DNA of 64,000 bases from Candidatus Saccharimonadota bacterium (GCA_017514805.1 JAFWIP010000010.1:1-64000), one strand, 5' to 3'; positions 21,139 to 30,261 are shown, numbered from the stretch's first letter. The notes: generated by a model not told the origin, from the letters alone. Numbers and translations are program-made.

Positions 21139-21226
21139 GATTCGATGATTTGCGTTTAATTGTTCTTTTATAAACGCTACGATTCTAGCCAGTATACGAG
21201 AAAGGTGGGGCTGTGGCTAGCAGCAA
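21139..21226 (+). promoter_or_regulatory. Two-hairpin leader, copy 2
   Basis: Hairpin 1: GCGTTTA (21142-21148) with TAAACGC (21171-21177), loop containing TTGTTCTTTTA. Hairpin 2: CTAGCCA (21185-21191) with TGGCTAG (21214-21220), loop with GAGAAAGGTGGGG. Matches the leader at 20285-20383 in order, loop sequence and position, with compensating stem changes. Confidence 0.65.
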
Positions 21227-21856
21227 ATGGATATGAAGGGATTCATATATTGCAACAGTAAGGTATATCCGGATGATGAGTATTGCGCCCTGATGACGGT
21301 CTATAGCGACCTGCTGACTGCGATTAAAACAATGACAGTTGGCGACTGTATTGGGGTTGATGAGCTCTATTTTCGAGACGGGGCGATTCTCGCGCTATTT
21401 CTTAATGAATGCTGCGCAGAAGGAGAAATCACTTTTATTATGCGCGTGAATAAAGGTTTTCTTATTCAGTATAATTATTCGACCTATGTATTTACAAAAA
21501 GCTACAATCTATTTATGAACTCGAATTTCGCATCCGTCTCAAATGCTGAGGCGAAATCATGGATTCGCGAAAAGGCTTCTCCTACGCGCAAGTATCGGAA
21601 CCAATATTGGAATATTGTATCTACTCTTCTCGGAAAGGTTCATAAAGAAACAAATGAACAAATTAATCAATTTATAGAGCGCAAAACAGAAAATATTGTC
21701 CTCGATTTAGATAGGCATCCATTCTATAGGTTGTCCATCGAAGAGGAAATAGAATTTATCCCACTCGAAATCGTTTGGCGAAACGACGATATAGTTATTT
21801 ATTGCGATTCTATGCCTCCGATAGTTTTGGGTGAACGAGACGAAGAAATTGAGTAG
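21227..21856 (+). CDS. Orphan cytoplasmic protein, unknown
   Basis: 209 residues, soluble, Cys-containing N-terminal half (NSKVYPDDEYCALMT, GDCIG, NECCAEGE) and a basic centre. No family recognised and no clear similarity to the 20384 protein despite the shared leader. ATG 21227 is followed by an in-frame ATG two codons later, which could also serve. Own promoter, leader and terminator. Confidence 0.75.
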   Translation: MDMKGFIYCNSKVYPDDEYCALMTVYSDLLTAIKTMTVGDCIGVDELYFRDGAILALFLNECCAEGEITFIMRVNKGFLIQYNYSTYVFTKSYNLFMNSNFASVSNAEAKSWIREKASPTRKYRNQYWNIVSTLLGKVHKETNEQINQFIERKTENIVLDLDRHPFYRLSIEEEIEFIPLEIVWRNDDIVIYCDSMPPIVLGERDEEIE

Positions 21857-21869
21857 CGAAGCACGAAAC

Positions 21870-21894
21870 AGCCCGCGCTTTACGCGGGCTTTTT
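21870..21894 (+). terminator. Terminator of the 21227 gene
   Basis: Perfect stem AGCCCGCG / CGCGGGCT, loop CTTTA, followed by TTTT. Confidence 0.9.
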
Positions 21895-21909
21895 GGCGCT
21901 CAAATAAGC

Positions 21910-21915
21910 TATAAT
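21910..21915 (+). promoter_or_regulatory. -10 box of recG, leaderless
   Basis: TATAAT ending six bases before ATG 21922; no ribosome binding site between them and no good -35 at the usual distance. Confidence 0.55.
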
Positions 21916-21921
21916 ATAACC

Positions 21922-23922
21922 ATGGATTTGGCGAGGCCAATTGAGGAGGTCAAGGGTATTGGACCAAAGACGGCCGAAGTTTTGAATAAGGCCGGCATTT
22001 TTACGCTCCGCGACTTAGTCTATCATTTACCGCGTGATTATGAAAATTTTCAGCAGGCGCAAAATATTGTCGACCTGAAGCCCGGCAAGGTAACCGTTCG
22101 CGCTCGCGTCGAGTCGATCTCTTCGCGCCATATTCGTGGCCGTCTTACGCTAACTGAGGCGACTCTGCGAGATAAAACTGGCGCCATCAAGGCAATTTGG
22201 TTCAATCAGCCTTATCGCGCCAAACAGTTCACCGAGCATCACGAGTATTATTTTAGCGGCGAAATGAAGCTAAGCTACGGTCGTTATCAGCTCCAGAATC
22301 CGTCCGCAATCCAGAGCGAAGAGTATGATGCGCCGACCTCGGATAAGATTCAGCCGATTTATCCAGCGCGTGGCAGTATTAAATCGCCAGATTTTAAAAA
22401 ATTCCTGAAGTCTATGCAGAATAATATTGCACTCATTCCAGATATGATTCCGAACTACAAGGGGCGTGCCGATGCGCTTCTAGATGTGCATTTTCCAGAT
22501 TCAGTTGAGCAAGCCAAGAAAGGGCGCGAATACTTAGCCGTTGAGGAACTATTCTCGCTCTTGCTTGCCGCCAAACTTAATCGTGAAGAGAATCAAAAAC
22601 TCCGCACGGCGCCAATCAAAGCAGACATGGCAAAGTTTAAACAACTCGTCGAGAAGCTCCCGTTCAAGCTCACAAATGCGCAGCGCCTTGCGACCTGGGA
22701 AATTATTCAGGACATGGAGCAAGATATTCCGATGAACCGTCTGCTTCAGGGTGACGTGGGTTCAGGCAAAACAATGGTGGCCGCGCTTAGCGCTTTTATT
22801 GCAGCGAATGCTGGCTTTCAGACGGCACTCATGGCGCCAACCGAAGTTCTCGCAACGCAGCATGCCGAATCGCTCAGTAAACTCTTTGGCGATAAGCTAA
22901 GAATTGCGCTTCTGACTGGCTCAACTAAGCGCAAGCCGGAGCTCAAGAAGCATATTAAAGCGGGCGAGGTTGACCTTGTGATTGGTACGCACGCTTTAAT
23001 TACTGACGATACACAGTTCAAGAATCTCGGATTAGCAATAATCGATGAGCAGCATCGTTTTGGTGTTGCTCAGCGTCAAAAGTTGCTTGCCAAAGCGCAT
23101 ACGATGCCGCATCTTCTCTCGATGACGGCAACGCCAATTCCGCGCTCACTTCAGCTGACGATATTTGGCGACTTGGCTGTTTCGGTTCTTGATGAGCTTC
23201 CGGCTGGTCGCCAACCAATTACGACCAAAATTATTTCACCGGTCAGCACCGACCAGATGTGGACTGCTGTCGAAAAAGAGCTTAAGGCAAAACATCAAGC
23301 CTACTATATTTGTAAGAAAATCGACGACAAGGGCGAGAGTGAGCTGAAATCCGTGAAGGCTGAAGTCCAGAAGATTTCGCGCCGCTTTGAGAATTATAAT
23401 GTCGCCTATCTTCACGGCAAAATGAAGCCAGCCGAAAAAGACGAGATAATGACGCTTTTTGCGAATGGTGAAATCGATATTCTCGTTAGTACGACCGTAG
23501 TTGAAGTTGGCGTAAACGTTCCGAATGCGACCGTAATGGTGATTGCTGATGCGGACCAATATGGTCTTAGCCAGCTTCATCAGTTACGTGGCCGTGTTGG
23601 GCGCGGCAGTGCTGCGAGCTATTGCTATCTAGTTAACTCTACTTCAGACAATCCGACTCGTCGCCTGCGCGAAATCGAGCGCTCGCAAGATGGTTTCTAT
23701 CTTGCCGAGGTAGATTTGAAACTGCGCGGTCCAGGCGAAATTTACGGCTCGCTTCAGCATGGCGCGATGGACTTACGTATCGCCTCAATTACTGATACAA
23801 AACTCGTTCATAAAGCCGACCAACTCGTCAAAGAATTCATTAAGCAAAAGTATAATATGGTAGAATATAAAGAGCTAAGCGCTTCTGTTCGGCAATATCA
23901 ACGCTTAACTACTCTTAACTAA
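21922..23922 (+). CDS. recG: ATP-dependent DNA helicase RecG
   Basis: Branch-migration helicase for stalled forks and Holliday junctions. It has the N-terminal wedge/OB region (VKGIGPKTAEVLNKAGI, then RARVESI..), Walker A GDVGSGKTMVA near residue 275, DEQH box in IIDEQHRFGV, the SMTATPIPRS motif III and QLRGRVGRG motif VI, then the RecG-specific C-terminus. 666 residues is in range. It probably lies in an operon with the next two genes, since only one base separates its stop from the next ATG. Confidence 0.97.
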   Translation: MDLARPIEEVKGIGPKTAEVLNKAGIFTLRDLVYHLPRDYENFQQAQNIVDLKPGKVTVRARVESISSRHIRGRLTLTEATLRDKTGAIKAIWFNQPYRAKQFTEHHEYYFSGEMKLSYGRYQLQNPSAIQSEEYDAPTSDKIQPIYPARGSIKSPDFKKFLKSMQNNIALIPDMIPNYKGRADALLDVHFPDSVEQAKKGREYLAVEELFSLLLAAKLNREENQKLRTAPIKADMAKFKQLVEKLPFKLTNAQRLATWEIIQDMEQDIPMNRLLQGDVGSGKTMVAALSAFIAANAGFQTALMAPTEVLATQHAESLSKLFGDKLRIALLTGSTKRKPELKKHIKAGEVDLVIGTHALITDDTQFKNLGLAIIDEQHRFGVAQRQKLLAKAHTMPHLLSMTATPIPRSLQLTIFGDLAVSVLDELPAGRQPITTKIISPVSTDQMWTAVEKELKAKHQAYYICKKIDDKGESELKSVKAEVQKISRRFENYNVAYLHGKMKPAEKDEIMTLFANGEIDILVSTTVVEVGVNVPNATVMVIADADQYGLSQLHQLRGRVGRGSAASYCYLVNSTSDNPTRRLREIERSQDGFYLAEVDLKLRGPGEIYGSLQHGAMDLRIASITDTKLVHKADQLVKEFIKQKYNMVEYKELSASVRQYQRLTTLN

Positions 23923-23923
23923 A

Positions 23924-24778
23924 ATGTACGCAACACTAGATATTATCAAAGACTCCAAACATTCGGGAAAACTGATTGGAGTTCATCAAAAATTAGACAA
24001 AGCCGCTCGCTTACTTCTAACGCAAAAGTATGGTCGCGATGCGCGTAATTTTCCGAGTATCGAAAAAATCCTTTATTTTGAAGGTACGCGTGGCCCTGAT
24101 GGTCTAAAGACGAAATCGCCAGGCGTCGATGAGCCAGAGCATTTCATTCAGCCGGGTCACGACGACGGTATTTTGATTGGCTATATTCTTGATCACCAGT
24201 ATAATCTCACGCAGGCTTTGATAAACAATAATCACGAGCGCGCTGCGTTCGAAGCGGCCTGGATGGCGCATGCGATTACCGATGGCCTCACGCCAGCCCA
24301 TCACTATCCTTTCCGCGAAGTCGTCGACGAACTAATGACGGATAAGGATTATAAAAAGATTTTCGGCCACGAAATCAAAGGTATTATGCGCGGCGACAGT
24401 ATTGCGCAAGCTGTCCGTAATAACTGGTTATATTGGGGTGCCGGCGGCGTCATGACGAAACATATTGCTTATGAGTATGGCGTAGCATATATTATTGCGC
24501 CAATTGGTATCAAACGCCTTTTGCCAAAGAATCTAAAGCAGTCGGATCTCGAAGATATTGATCTAAAGAAAGAATTTTATGCTGCCCTCGAGCGCGTTCA
24601 TTCGTATCGAATGTATGATGTATTTCTTCAGGACGGTTGGAATACACGCTTAGTTCGCGAAACGCGCGAAATATTAATCCCAGAAATTATTCGCACAATT
24701 ATGCTTGGTTGGGCTTCGAGCCTCCAGCAGGCAGCTAACGCAAAGAAAAAGGGGAGCAAATATGCCAAGAAAAAATAA
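23924..24778 (+). CDS. Predicted zinc-dependent phospholipase C/P1 nuclease-like protein
   Basis: 284 residues, soluble, with a lysine-rich C-terminus. The segment AAWMAHAITDGLTPAHHYPFREV (about residues 108-130, shortened here) has the HxxxD...HH spacing of the all-helical PLC/P1 nuclease fold, and other His residues (GVHQKLD, EHFIQPGHDDG) could complete a metal centre. This is a pattern-level guess; catalytic function is not shown. It sits between recG and rsmD and overlaps the rsmD start by 17 bases. Confidence 0.55.
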   Translation: MYATLDIIKDSKHSGKLIGVHQKLDKAARLLLTQKYGRDARNFPSIEKILYFEGTRGPDGLKTKSPGVDEPEHFIQPGHDDGILIGYILDHQYNLTQALINNNHERAAFEAAWMAHAITDGLTPAHHYPFREVVDELMTDKDYKKIFGHEIKGIMRGDSIAQAVRNNWLYWGAGGVMTKHIAYEYGVAYIIAPIGIKRLLPKNLKQSDLEDIDLKKEFYAALERVHSYRMYDVFLQDGWNTRLVRETREILIPEIIRTIMLGWASSLQQAANAKKKGSKYAKKK

Positions 24779-25289
24779 CCAAATTCGCATCATTTCCGGT
24801 AAGCTCGGCGGTCGTCTGATCGATACGCCAAAAACCGACAAGACGCACCCTATGGGCGACCGCGAACGCTCCGCAATTTTTAATCGTCTCCGTGGCGAGA
24901 TTGCTGACAAGGTTATTCTCGATGCCTTTGCTGGCAGCGGCGCAATTGGCATTGAGGCGCTTTCGCTTGGTGCCGCCGAGGTTGATTTTCTCGAGAACAA
25001 TCGCAAAGCCGCTGACACGATTCGCGCCAATGTCGCTAAGTTTAAGCTCGAATCGCAGGGCAAGCTCGTCCGTAAGCTTCGCGACGAGTACGATATTATC
25101 TTTGCCGATCCGCCATACGAAAAGCCTCAGTATGAATATATCGAGGAAATCCTCAAATCGCTCAAACACGGCGGAATCTTCGTTCTGTCGCACCCAGAGT
25201 CGCCTGCGCCATGGGAATTCCGCGGCCTTAGCCTCTTTAGTGATAAGACCTATGCTGCCGCGCATATCAAGATGTATCAAAAATTGTAG
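24762..25289 (+). CDS. rsmD: 16S rRNA (guanine966-N2)-methyltransferase RsmD
   Basis: SAM-dependent methyltransferase of the small-subunit rRNA. Motif I is VILDAFAGSGAIGIEALSLGA, and the catalytic motif IV is DPPY in IIFADPPYEKPQY; the N-terminus (IRIISGKLGGRLI) and PMGDRERSAIFNRL match RsmD. The frame is open further upstream, but ATG 24762 with AAGGGGAG upstream gives the family start. It overlaps the end of the preceding gene. Confidence 0.93.
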   Translation: MPRKNNQIRIISGKLGGRLIDTPKTDKTHPMGDRERSAIFNRLRGEIADKVILDAFAGSGAIGIEALSLGAAEVDFLENNRKAADTIRANVAKFKLESQGKLVRKLRDEYDIIFADPPYEKPQYEYIEEILKSLKHGGIFVLSHPESPAPWEFRGLSLFSDKTYAAAHIKMYQKL

Positions 25290-25312
25290 TACAATTGAGA
25301 AAAGGAGTATTT

Positions 25313-26074
25313 ATGTTTGATTTAACAGGGAAAATTGCAGTAGTAACCGGCGCAAGCTCCGGTCTTGGTATTCAGATGGCGACCGCTTTTGCAAAGCAGG
25401 GTGCTAATCTTGTCGTTCTTGCGCGCCGCTTTGAACGCCTTGAAGAATTGGCAAATAAGCTATCGAATGAATATAATGTACGTGTTCTTCCGATTAAGTG
25501 CGATGTTACGAGCTCGGAGGAGATTAATGCTGCTGCTGCGAAGGCTGAGGCTGAGTTTGGCCGTGTCGATATTCTCCTCAACTGTGCTGGCGCCGCCAAG
25601 AATAATGGCGTCGTCGATATGACTGATGAAGAGTGGGATTTTACGATTGCCGCAGACGAGACGAGCGTTTTTAAGATGACGCGCGCTTTCGCAAAAATCA
25701 TGAAAAAGAATAGCTATGGACGCATCATTAATATTGCGAGCATGTATGGTCTTGTCGGTAATACGCAGCTTTTCAGTACGGCTTATCATGCATCGAAGGG
25801 TGCTGTCGTAAACTTCACGCGCGCCGTCGCTGCAGAACTTGCAACAAGCGGTATTACTTGTAATGCGATTTGCCCAGGTTACTTCGAAACGGAACTTACA
25901 CGAGATATTCTTGCTACTCCAGATTTCCAGGAGTTTGCTAAGAGTCACGTTCCAATGCAACGCTACGGCAAGCCAGGCGAGCTAGATGCTGCCGCAGTCT
26001 TCCTTGCTTCCGACGAAGCGCGCTACGTTACGGGCGTAATCTTGCCGGTTGACGGCGGCTTTACTTGTATCTAA
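25313..26074 (+). CDS. Short-chain dehydrogenase/reductase
   Basis: NAD(P)-dependent Rossmann oxidoreductase of the classical SDR family, 253 residues. Cofactor motif TGASSGLG near residue 12, LNCAGAA, catalytic Ser in IINIASMYG and the YHASK active site (YxxxK). The C-terminus ASDEARYVTGVILPVDGGFT is typical of FabG/gluconate-5-dehydrogenase-like members, but no fatty-acid genes are near, so substrate is unknown. Start ATG 25313 follows AAAAGGAG. Confidence 0.9.
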   Translation: MFDLTGKIAVVTGASSGLGIQMATAFAKQGANLVVLARRFERLEELANKLSNEYNVRVLPIKCDVTSSEEINAAAAKAEAEFGRVDILLNCAGAAKNNGVVDMTDEEWDFTIAADETSVFKMTRAFAKIMKKNSYGRIINIASMYGLVGNTQLFSTAYHASKGAVVNFTRAVAAELATSGITCNAICPGYFETELTRDILATPDFQEFAKSHVPMQRYGKPGELDAAAVFLASDEARYVTGVILPVDGGFTCI

Positions 26075-26096
26075 AATAAAGAGAAAGGGAGTCATT

Positions 26097-26747
26097 ATGA
26101 GACTATTTCTAGCAAGTAGTGAGCTTGGCAATTATCCAAAATCTTTGCGTCGTCTAGCGGGCGGCAACCGACGCGTCCTAATCATTCGCAACGCACGCGA
26201 CTATCGCCCAGAGGACTATGTTGCGAATATTCTCGGCGACAAGACTGCGCTCTTCTTGCAGTACGGCTTCGATCCGCAGGTCTTAGACTTGCGCCAATTC
26301 TTCGGCAAAAAAGATGCGCTCGAGGAATATCTTGATCAATATGACCCAGGCGTTATTTACTGTCTTGGCGGTAATCCGTTTATTTTGAACGCCGCACTAC
26401 ATCTTAGCGGCATGGATAAAATTATCCGTAGCGCACTTCTCGCCGATGCAATTGTCTATGCGGGCGAAAGTGCCGGCATTATGGTTACTACTAGAGACCT
26501 TTCGCCATATCAAGGCGGCGACGGCTTTACGCAGGACTCCAAAGAACTCTATGGCTCCGAAGCGCCACTCGAAGGTCTTGGCTTGATTGACTTCTATCCA
26601 ATTCCGCATACCAATCGCGGCGAACTCAGAGAAAAGACCGACTATTTTATTCGCAGTATTGAATCAATTCGTAAGCGCCCAGTCCTCATGAGCGACTCCG
26701 ATGTTTATATTGTCGACGGTCGCAAGAGCGAATTGCTCCGAGGCTAA
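26097..26747 (+). CDS. Peptidase E-like serine peptidase (family S51)
   Basis: 217 residues. The nucleophile elbow is AGESAGIMV and GGNPFIL precedes it, as in peptidase E/cyanophycinase relatives; the His of the triad is likely in YPIPHTNRGELREK. Aspartyl dipeptidase activity is known for the family but the substrate here is inferred. ATG 26097 is preceded by AAAGGGAG. It follows the SDR by 22 bases, probably co-transcribed, and is followed by a strong terminator. Confidence 0.85.
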   Translation: MRLFLASSELGNYPKSLRRLAGGNRRVLIIRNARDYRPEDYVANILGDKTALFLQYGFDPQVLDLRQFFGKKDALEEYLDQYDPGVIYCLGGNPFILNAALHLSGMDKIIRSALLADAIVYAGESAGIMVTTRDLSPYQGGDGFTQDSKELYGSEAPLEGLGLIDFYPIPHTNRGELREKTDYFIRSIESIRKRPVLMSDSDVYIVDGRKSELLRG

Positions 26748-26848
26748 CAAGAGTTGACTAGTAGCTATTCGTCGACAATTTGCGAATATTATGCATACAA
26801 TGCTGAAAACGGATCTGATTATTAGGCAAGATACCCTCACATTATCAG

Positions 26849-26876
26849 AAGGACCGCAATTCGCGGTCCTTTTTTA
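26849..26876 (+). terminator. Terminator after the peptidase E-like gene
   Basis: Stem AAGGACCGC / GCGGTCCTT, loop AATTC, followed by a T tract. Confidence 0.9.
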
Positions 26877-26909
26877 TTGCGACGACATTCGTCGAATTTT
26901 GGCTATTGC

Positions 26910-26995
26910 GAAACTAGTTTCCATTTTGGAAAATAATTTTCTCTAGAGCCAAATCGTTCTAGGGGAAACAAATTTCCGAATCGGAAACTAGTTTC
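26910..26995. repeat. Inverted-repeat element copy B
   Basis: An 86-bp imperfect palindrome. Its ends are identical 13-bp inverted repeats GAAACTAGTTTCC, whose first 12 bases are themselves a perfect palindrome. Inside each arm lies GTTTCC (or ATTTCC)-N5-GGAAA and then TTTTCTCTAGA facing TCTAGGGGAAA. Same architecture as 16370-16456, also at a convergent junction. Confidence 0.8.
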
Positions 26996-27080
26996 ATAGT
27001 ATTTAGGATACTGGATATCTGTGCGTGAGGAGACATTATGATATAAACTATAGAAACAAAACGCGTAAAACTATATAGCG

Positions 27081-27512
27081 TTACTTTGTGCCTTCAACCC
27101 ACTCGGTGTCTTGTGATTTTTCTTTTGGCTCTTCGGCCTTTTGCTCAGCAACAGTACTATTGCGGACGATTTCGTCCTCAATGCGGTTAATATGCTTGCG
27201 CATATGCGAGACGCGTGCAATCTTTGCGATCATGTAAATAAAGTAAAAAATTGCAATAAAGACATCTATAGCAATCGCACCCACGAGAATCGTGTTCATC
27301 ATTCTTTCGCCAGAATCCTGGCCTTCCATCGATACACCGATTAGAACTGCCGCAACAGTAACGACCGCTTGAATACAGAGACAGATAAGCAGAGTAATGA
27401 TCATATCGGCAATTGTCGCTATTGCTGTGCGAACATAGTAGTTATGATTGACTGATAAGATTGTTTTATCTTTGTCGGAAAAATTTATTTTTGCCGAGAT
27501 ATTGTTTATCAT
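27081..27512 (-). CDS. Small two-helix membrane protein, unknown
   Basis: 143 residues. A short N-terminal cytoplasmic part, two transmembrane helices (about 32-60 and 75-97), then a basic and acidic cytoplasmic tail (ARVSHMRKHINRIEDEIV, ending EEPKEKSQDTEWVEGTK). No family recognised. ATG at 27512 has GGAG upstream. Divergent from the large surface protein. Confidence 0.75.
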   Translation of the reverse strand: MINNISAKINFSDKDKTILSVNHNYYVRTAIATIADMIITLLICLCIQAVVTVAAVLIGVSMEGQDSGERMMNTILVGAIAIDVFIAIFYFIYMIAKIARVSHMRKHINRIEDEIVRNSTVAEQKAEEPKEKSQDTEWVEGTK

Positions 27513-27665
27513 GGAGAGCTCCTATTAGTTACCTTTATAATAACCATAAACAGAATTAGCACGCAAGAATAAAACCAACCAAAATCCATAAAAATCAAGT
27601 CTTCAATATAGCCACAACCATGATAAAATCAAAATAAGCATTATTAATATAGTGGAAGGAATAGT

Positions 27666-30242
27666 GTGGAGGTAAAAAGGAATCTTTCTGTTGTTATTCG
27701 ATGTGTTTTTGCATCCACATTTTTTGCTGCCATATTTAACGTAGCGAGTGCTGCGGCGTACACTGTGACTTTTGATTCCACTTTTGGTGAGTTTGAAGGT
27801 GGCGCAACTACTAACGTTGTCGAATATAACGATAATCACGAAGTAGTGAGTGGCACTTATAAGGAGCCAGTCTATGACACTGGAACGGATTCTTCTAATT
27901 TTATCACCTGGTATTCCGAATATGACGCAAAGAACCGTGTTGATCTAGACGAACTAACTAGCGACACTACTGTTTATGCGGCCTATGAAAAGATTACTTG
28001 GCGCTGGGGCTATACTGGCAATGAGCAGACTTTCGCACTCCCGATTACGGCAGGTCTTCAGCTCAAGGTTTGGGGCGCGCAAGGCGGAAGTTATTCAGAT
28101 AAAGTTGGGGGATATGGTGGCTATGCGACAGGATTATATGATTTTGACGCTAATCAAAATATTTATATAAATGTTGGCGGAACTGCTACTTCTTATGTTG
28201 GTGGATATAATGGCGGAGGAACGGGCGCAAACCATTATAATGCACAAGGCGGTGGTGGTGCTACTCATATCGCATTGGATTCTGGTTTACTAAATGAATT
28301 TGAAGATAAAAAAGAATTAATTGCAATAGTCGCTGGTGCCGGTGGCGGAATAGACCATTATAACCGGGGCTCAAATGGTGGTCATGGCGGCGGTTTTACT
28401 GGAGGATATGGCCAAGGATTTGACGCAGGGGTCCAAAGTTGGACTGCCCCTGGAGCGTTATATGTTAGAGGAACACCAGGGACTCAGACACAGGGCGGCA
28501 GGTCTGCCGGATTTGGCTTTGGCGGAACTTCAACGAATAACCATGGCGGCGGCGGAGGCGGTGGCTGGTATGGCGGTGGCGTAGGTACTTACCAGAGCGG
28601 CAAAGTCGGTGCCGGTGGCGGCGGCTCCGGATATATCGGAAACACCGTCGAATCGACAAGACATATGGTCGGATTTGACGCAGAAGAAAGCGATCAAGAT
28701 TCTATTAAAACCATCGCAACTACTGAAGCTAGCGAAGACGCCATCGAAGACTACATTAAACTTGGCAATGGTTACGCGAAAGCAGAGCTAACGCGCCTGA
28801 ACATCCGCTATATCAACGAATTTGATGGTACGGATTTTACTAAAGACCAGTATGTTGGTAGTCTTGCTCAAGAATTTGCAATTACTCAACGCCCGGGCTA
28901 TACAGCTGCATGGTATAAAGGGAATGACGTCTGGGACTTCAATGATCCGGTAAACTTCGATACTACCCTAGAAGTAAAATACACTCCAATTGTTTACGAT
29001 CTTACCTACGACCTCGGCACCGGCACGCTCTCCGAAGCAAACCCTTCTACCTATACCGCAGAGTCTGACGATATTACGCTCAATAATCCAACCGCACCAG
29101 ATTATTACAGCTTCCTCGGCTGGGGTGGAACAGAGCTAACGGGTGACGAAAACCTGACTGTCACGATTCCAAAAGGCAGCATCGGCGACCGTAGCTATAC
29201 GGCAAACATTGCTCCAACTCCATATAACATTAGTTATGAAATGGACGGCGGTACGAATGGTGCAAATAATCCAACGACATATAACTATGAATCTAACGAG
29301 ATTACGCTCGCTCGCCCAACTAAAGAAGGCTATACCTTCCTAGGCTGGACTGGTACTGACCTTGCGAATAATACTCTCGACGTCGTAATTCCGGCTCAAT
29401 CTCATGGCGATAGGGAATATGTCGCCCATTGGAGCATTAACCAATATACTGCAACCTTCGATGTAAATGGCGGCTCCGCTATTAGTGAGGATACTATCAC
29501 TAGCGATTACGGCGTAGCCTTTGGCGAACTTCCTGAAACGCATATTACCGGCTATACATTCCTCGGCTGGTTTACCGAACAGACTGGCGGTACCCAAATC
29601 TCTGCTTCAACTACTATGCCAGCAGAAGACCATACTTACTACGCTCACTGGGAGATAATTAACTACACTATTGAATACGATCTCGGCGGTGAAGATATGG
29701 ATTCTGCGCCGACCAACGATACTTCTAATCCAACAAGCTATACGGTAAATGATTCCAATATTACTTTGGCTCCTGCCGTTCCTGGCGACACTTGGCACTA
29801 CTTTGTTGGTTGGGCGCTAGACCGCGATACTGAAGATGGTCTTTCAGATAACTTCGTCATTGATGCTTCTGAAGTTAAGAATGTGAAGGTCTATGCTATC
29901 TTCCAAGCCAATCCATACACTGTAACACTAGATCCAGACAATGACGATGAGAAGATTGTTAAGACTGTACGTGGAGATCAAGAAGTCGGTGAATTGCCAA
30001 TACCAACAAAAGACGGCTACATATTCCTTGGCTGGTTCGTTGGCGACAAGCAAATTGACGAGCATTTCCATCCGCGTAGCGATTCTATTGTTACGGCAAA
30101 GTGGGAACTCATTCCAGTCGAGCCAGAATCTCCAAAGACTTTCGATGGCCTAGAAAACTATATTATGACCTTTGCAGCATGCTTACTCGGCCTAATGCTT
30201 GCTTCTAAACTCCGCCCGGCAGCGATTAGAGATGACAAATAA
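27666..30242 (+). CDS. Large secreted surface protein: glycine-rich domain plus InlB/Flg_new-type repeats
   Basis: 858 residues. Signal peptide 1-29 (ends VASAAA). Residues ~32-110 form a first beta-repeat. Residues ~136-322 are a glycine-rich domain (GAQGGSYSD, GAGGGIDHYN, GGGGSGYIG) resembling the ALK/LTK-type glycine-rich fold found in some bacterial adhesins. Residues ~443-815 hold five repeats of the Listeria InlB B-repeat/Flg_new kind, each with xYxFLGW(T/F) and YxAHW. The C-terminus has SPKTFDG, one membrane helix (830-850) and a basic end, like a variant sortase signal. GTG start with GGAAGGA. Likely cell-surface attachment protein for an epibiont; the ligand is unknown. Confidence 0.85.
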   Translation: MEVKRNLSVVIRCVFASTFFAAIFNVASAAAYTVTFDSTFGEFEGGATTNVVEYNDNHEVVSGTYKEPVYDTGTDSSNFITWYSEYDAKNRVDLDELTSDTTVYAAYEKITWRWGYTGNEQTFALPITAGLQLKVWGAQGGSYSDKVGGYGGYATGLYDFDANQNIYINVGGTATSYVGGYNGGGTGANHYNAQGGGGATHIALDSGLLNEFEDKKELIAIVAGAGGGIDHYNRGSNGGHGGGFTGGYGQGFDAGVQSWTAPGALYVRGTPGTQTQGGRSAGFGFGGTSTNNHGGGGGGGWYGGGVGTYQSGKVGAGGGGSGYIGNTVESTRHMVGFDAEESDQDSIKTIATTEASEDAIEDYIKLGNGYAKAELTRLNIRYINEFDGTDFTKDQYVGSLAQEFAITQRPGYTAAWYKGNDVWDFNDPVNFDTTLEVKYTPIVYDLTYDLGTGTLSEANPSTYTAESDDITLNNPTAPDYYSFLGWGGTELTGDENLTVTIPKGSIGDRSYTANIAPTPYNISYEMDGGTNGANNPTTYNYESNEITLARPTKEGYTFLGWTGTDLANNTLDVVIPAQSHGDREYVAHWSINQYTATFDVNGGSAISEDTITSDYGVAFGELPETHITGYTFLGWFTEQTGGTQISASTTMPAEDHTYYAHWEIINYTIEYDLGGEDMDSAPTNDTSNPTSYTVNDSNITLAPAVPGDTWHYFVGWALDRDTEDGLSDNFVIDASEVKNVKVYAIFQANPYTVTLDPDNDDEKIVKTVRGDQEVGELPIPTKDGYIFLGWFVGDKQIDEHFHPRSDSIVTAKWELIPVEPESPKTFDGLENYIMTFAACLLGLMLASKLRPAAIRDDK

Positions 30243-30261
30243 AATATATTTCTAAACTTTC

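Larger units (their letters stand above)
26748..27080. other. 333-base gene-less convergent junction
   Basis: Holds the terminator at 26849-26876 and the inverted-repeat element copy B at 26910-26995. The first 100 bases contain ATTCGTCGAC-type words that recur at 26888 but no gene or promoter I can support. Confidence 0.7.

Noticed and set aside
20384-21856. The two orphan genes as paralogues
   Set aside because: Their leaders match but the proteins share no visible motif order, so only the control regions are related.
16370-26995. CRISPR array or IS element from the repeated elements
   Set aside because: Only two copies 10.5 kb apart, no spacer pattern, no transposase and no cas gene.
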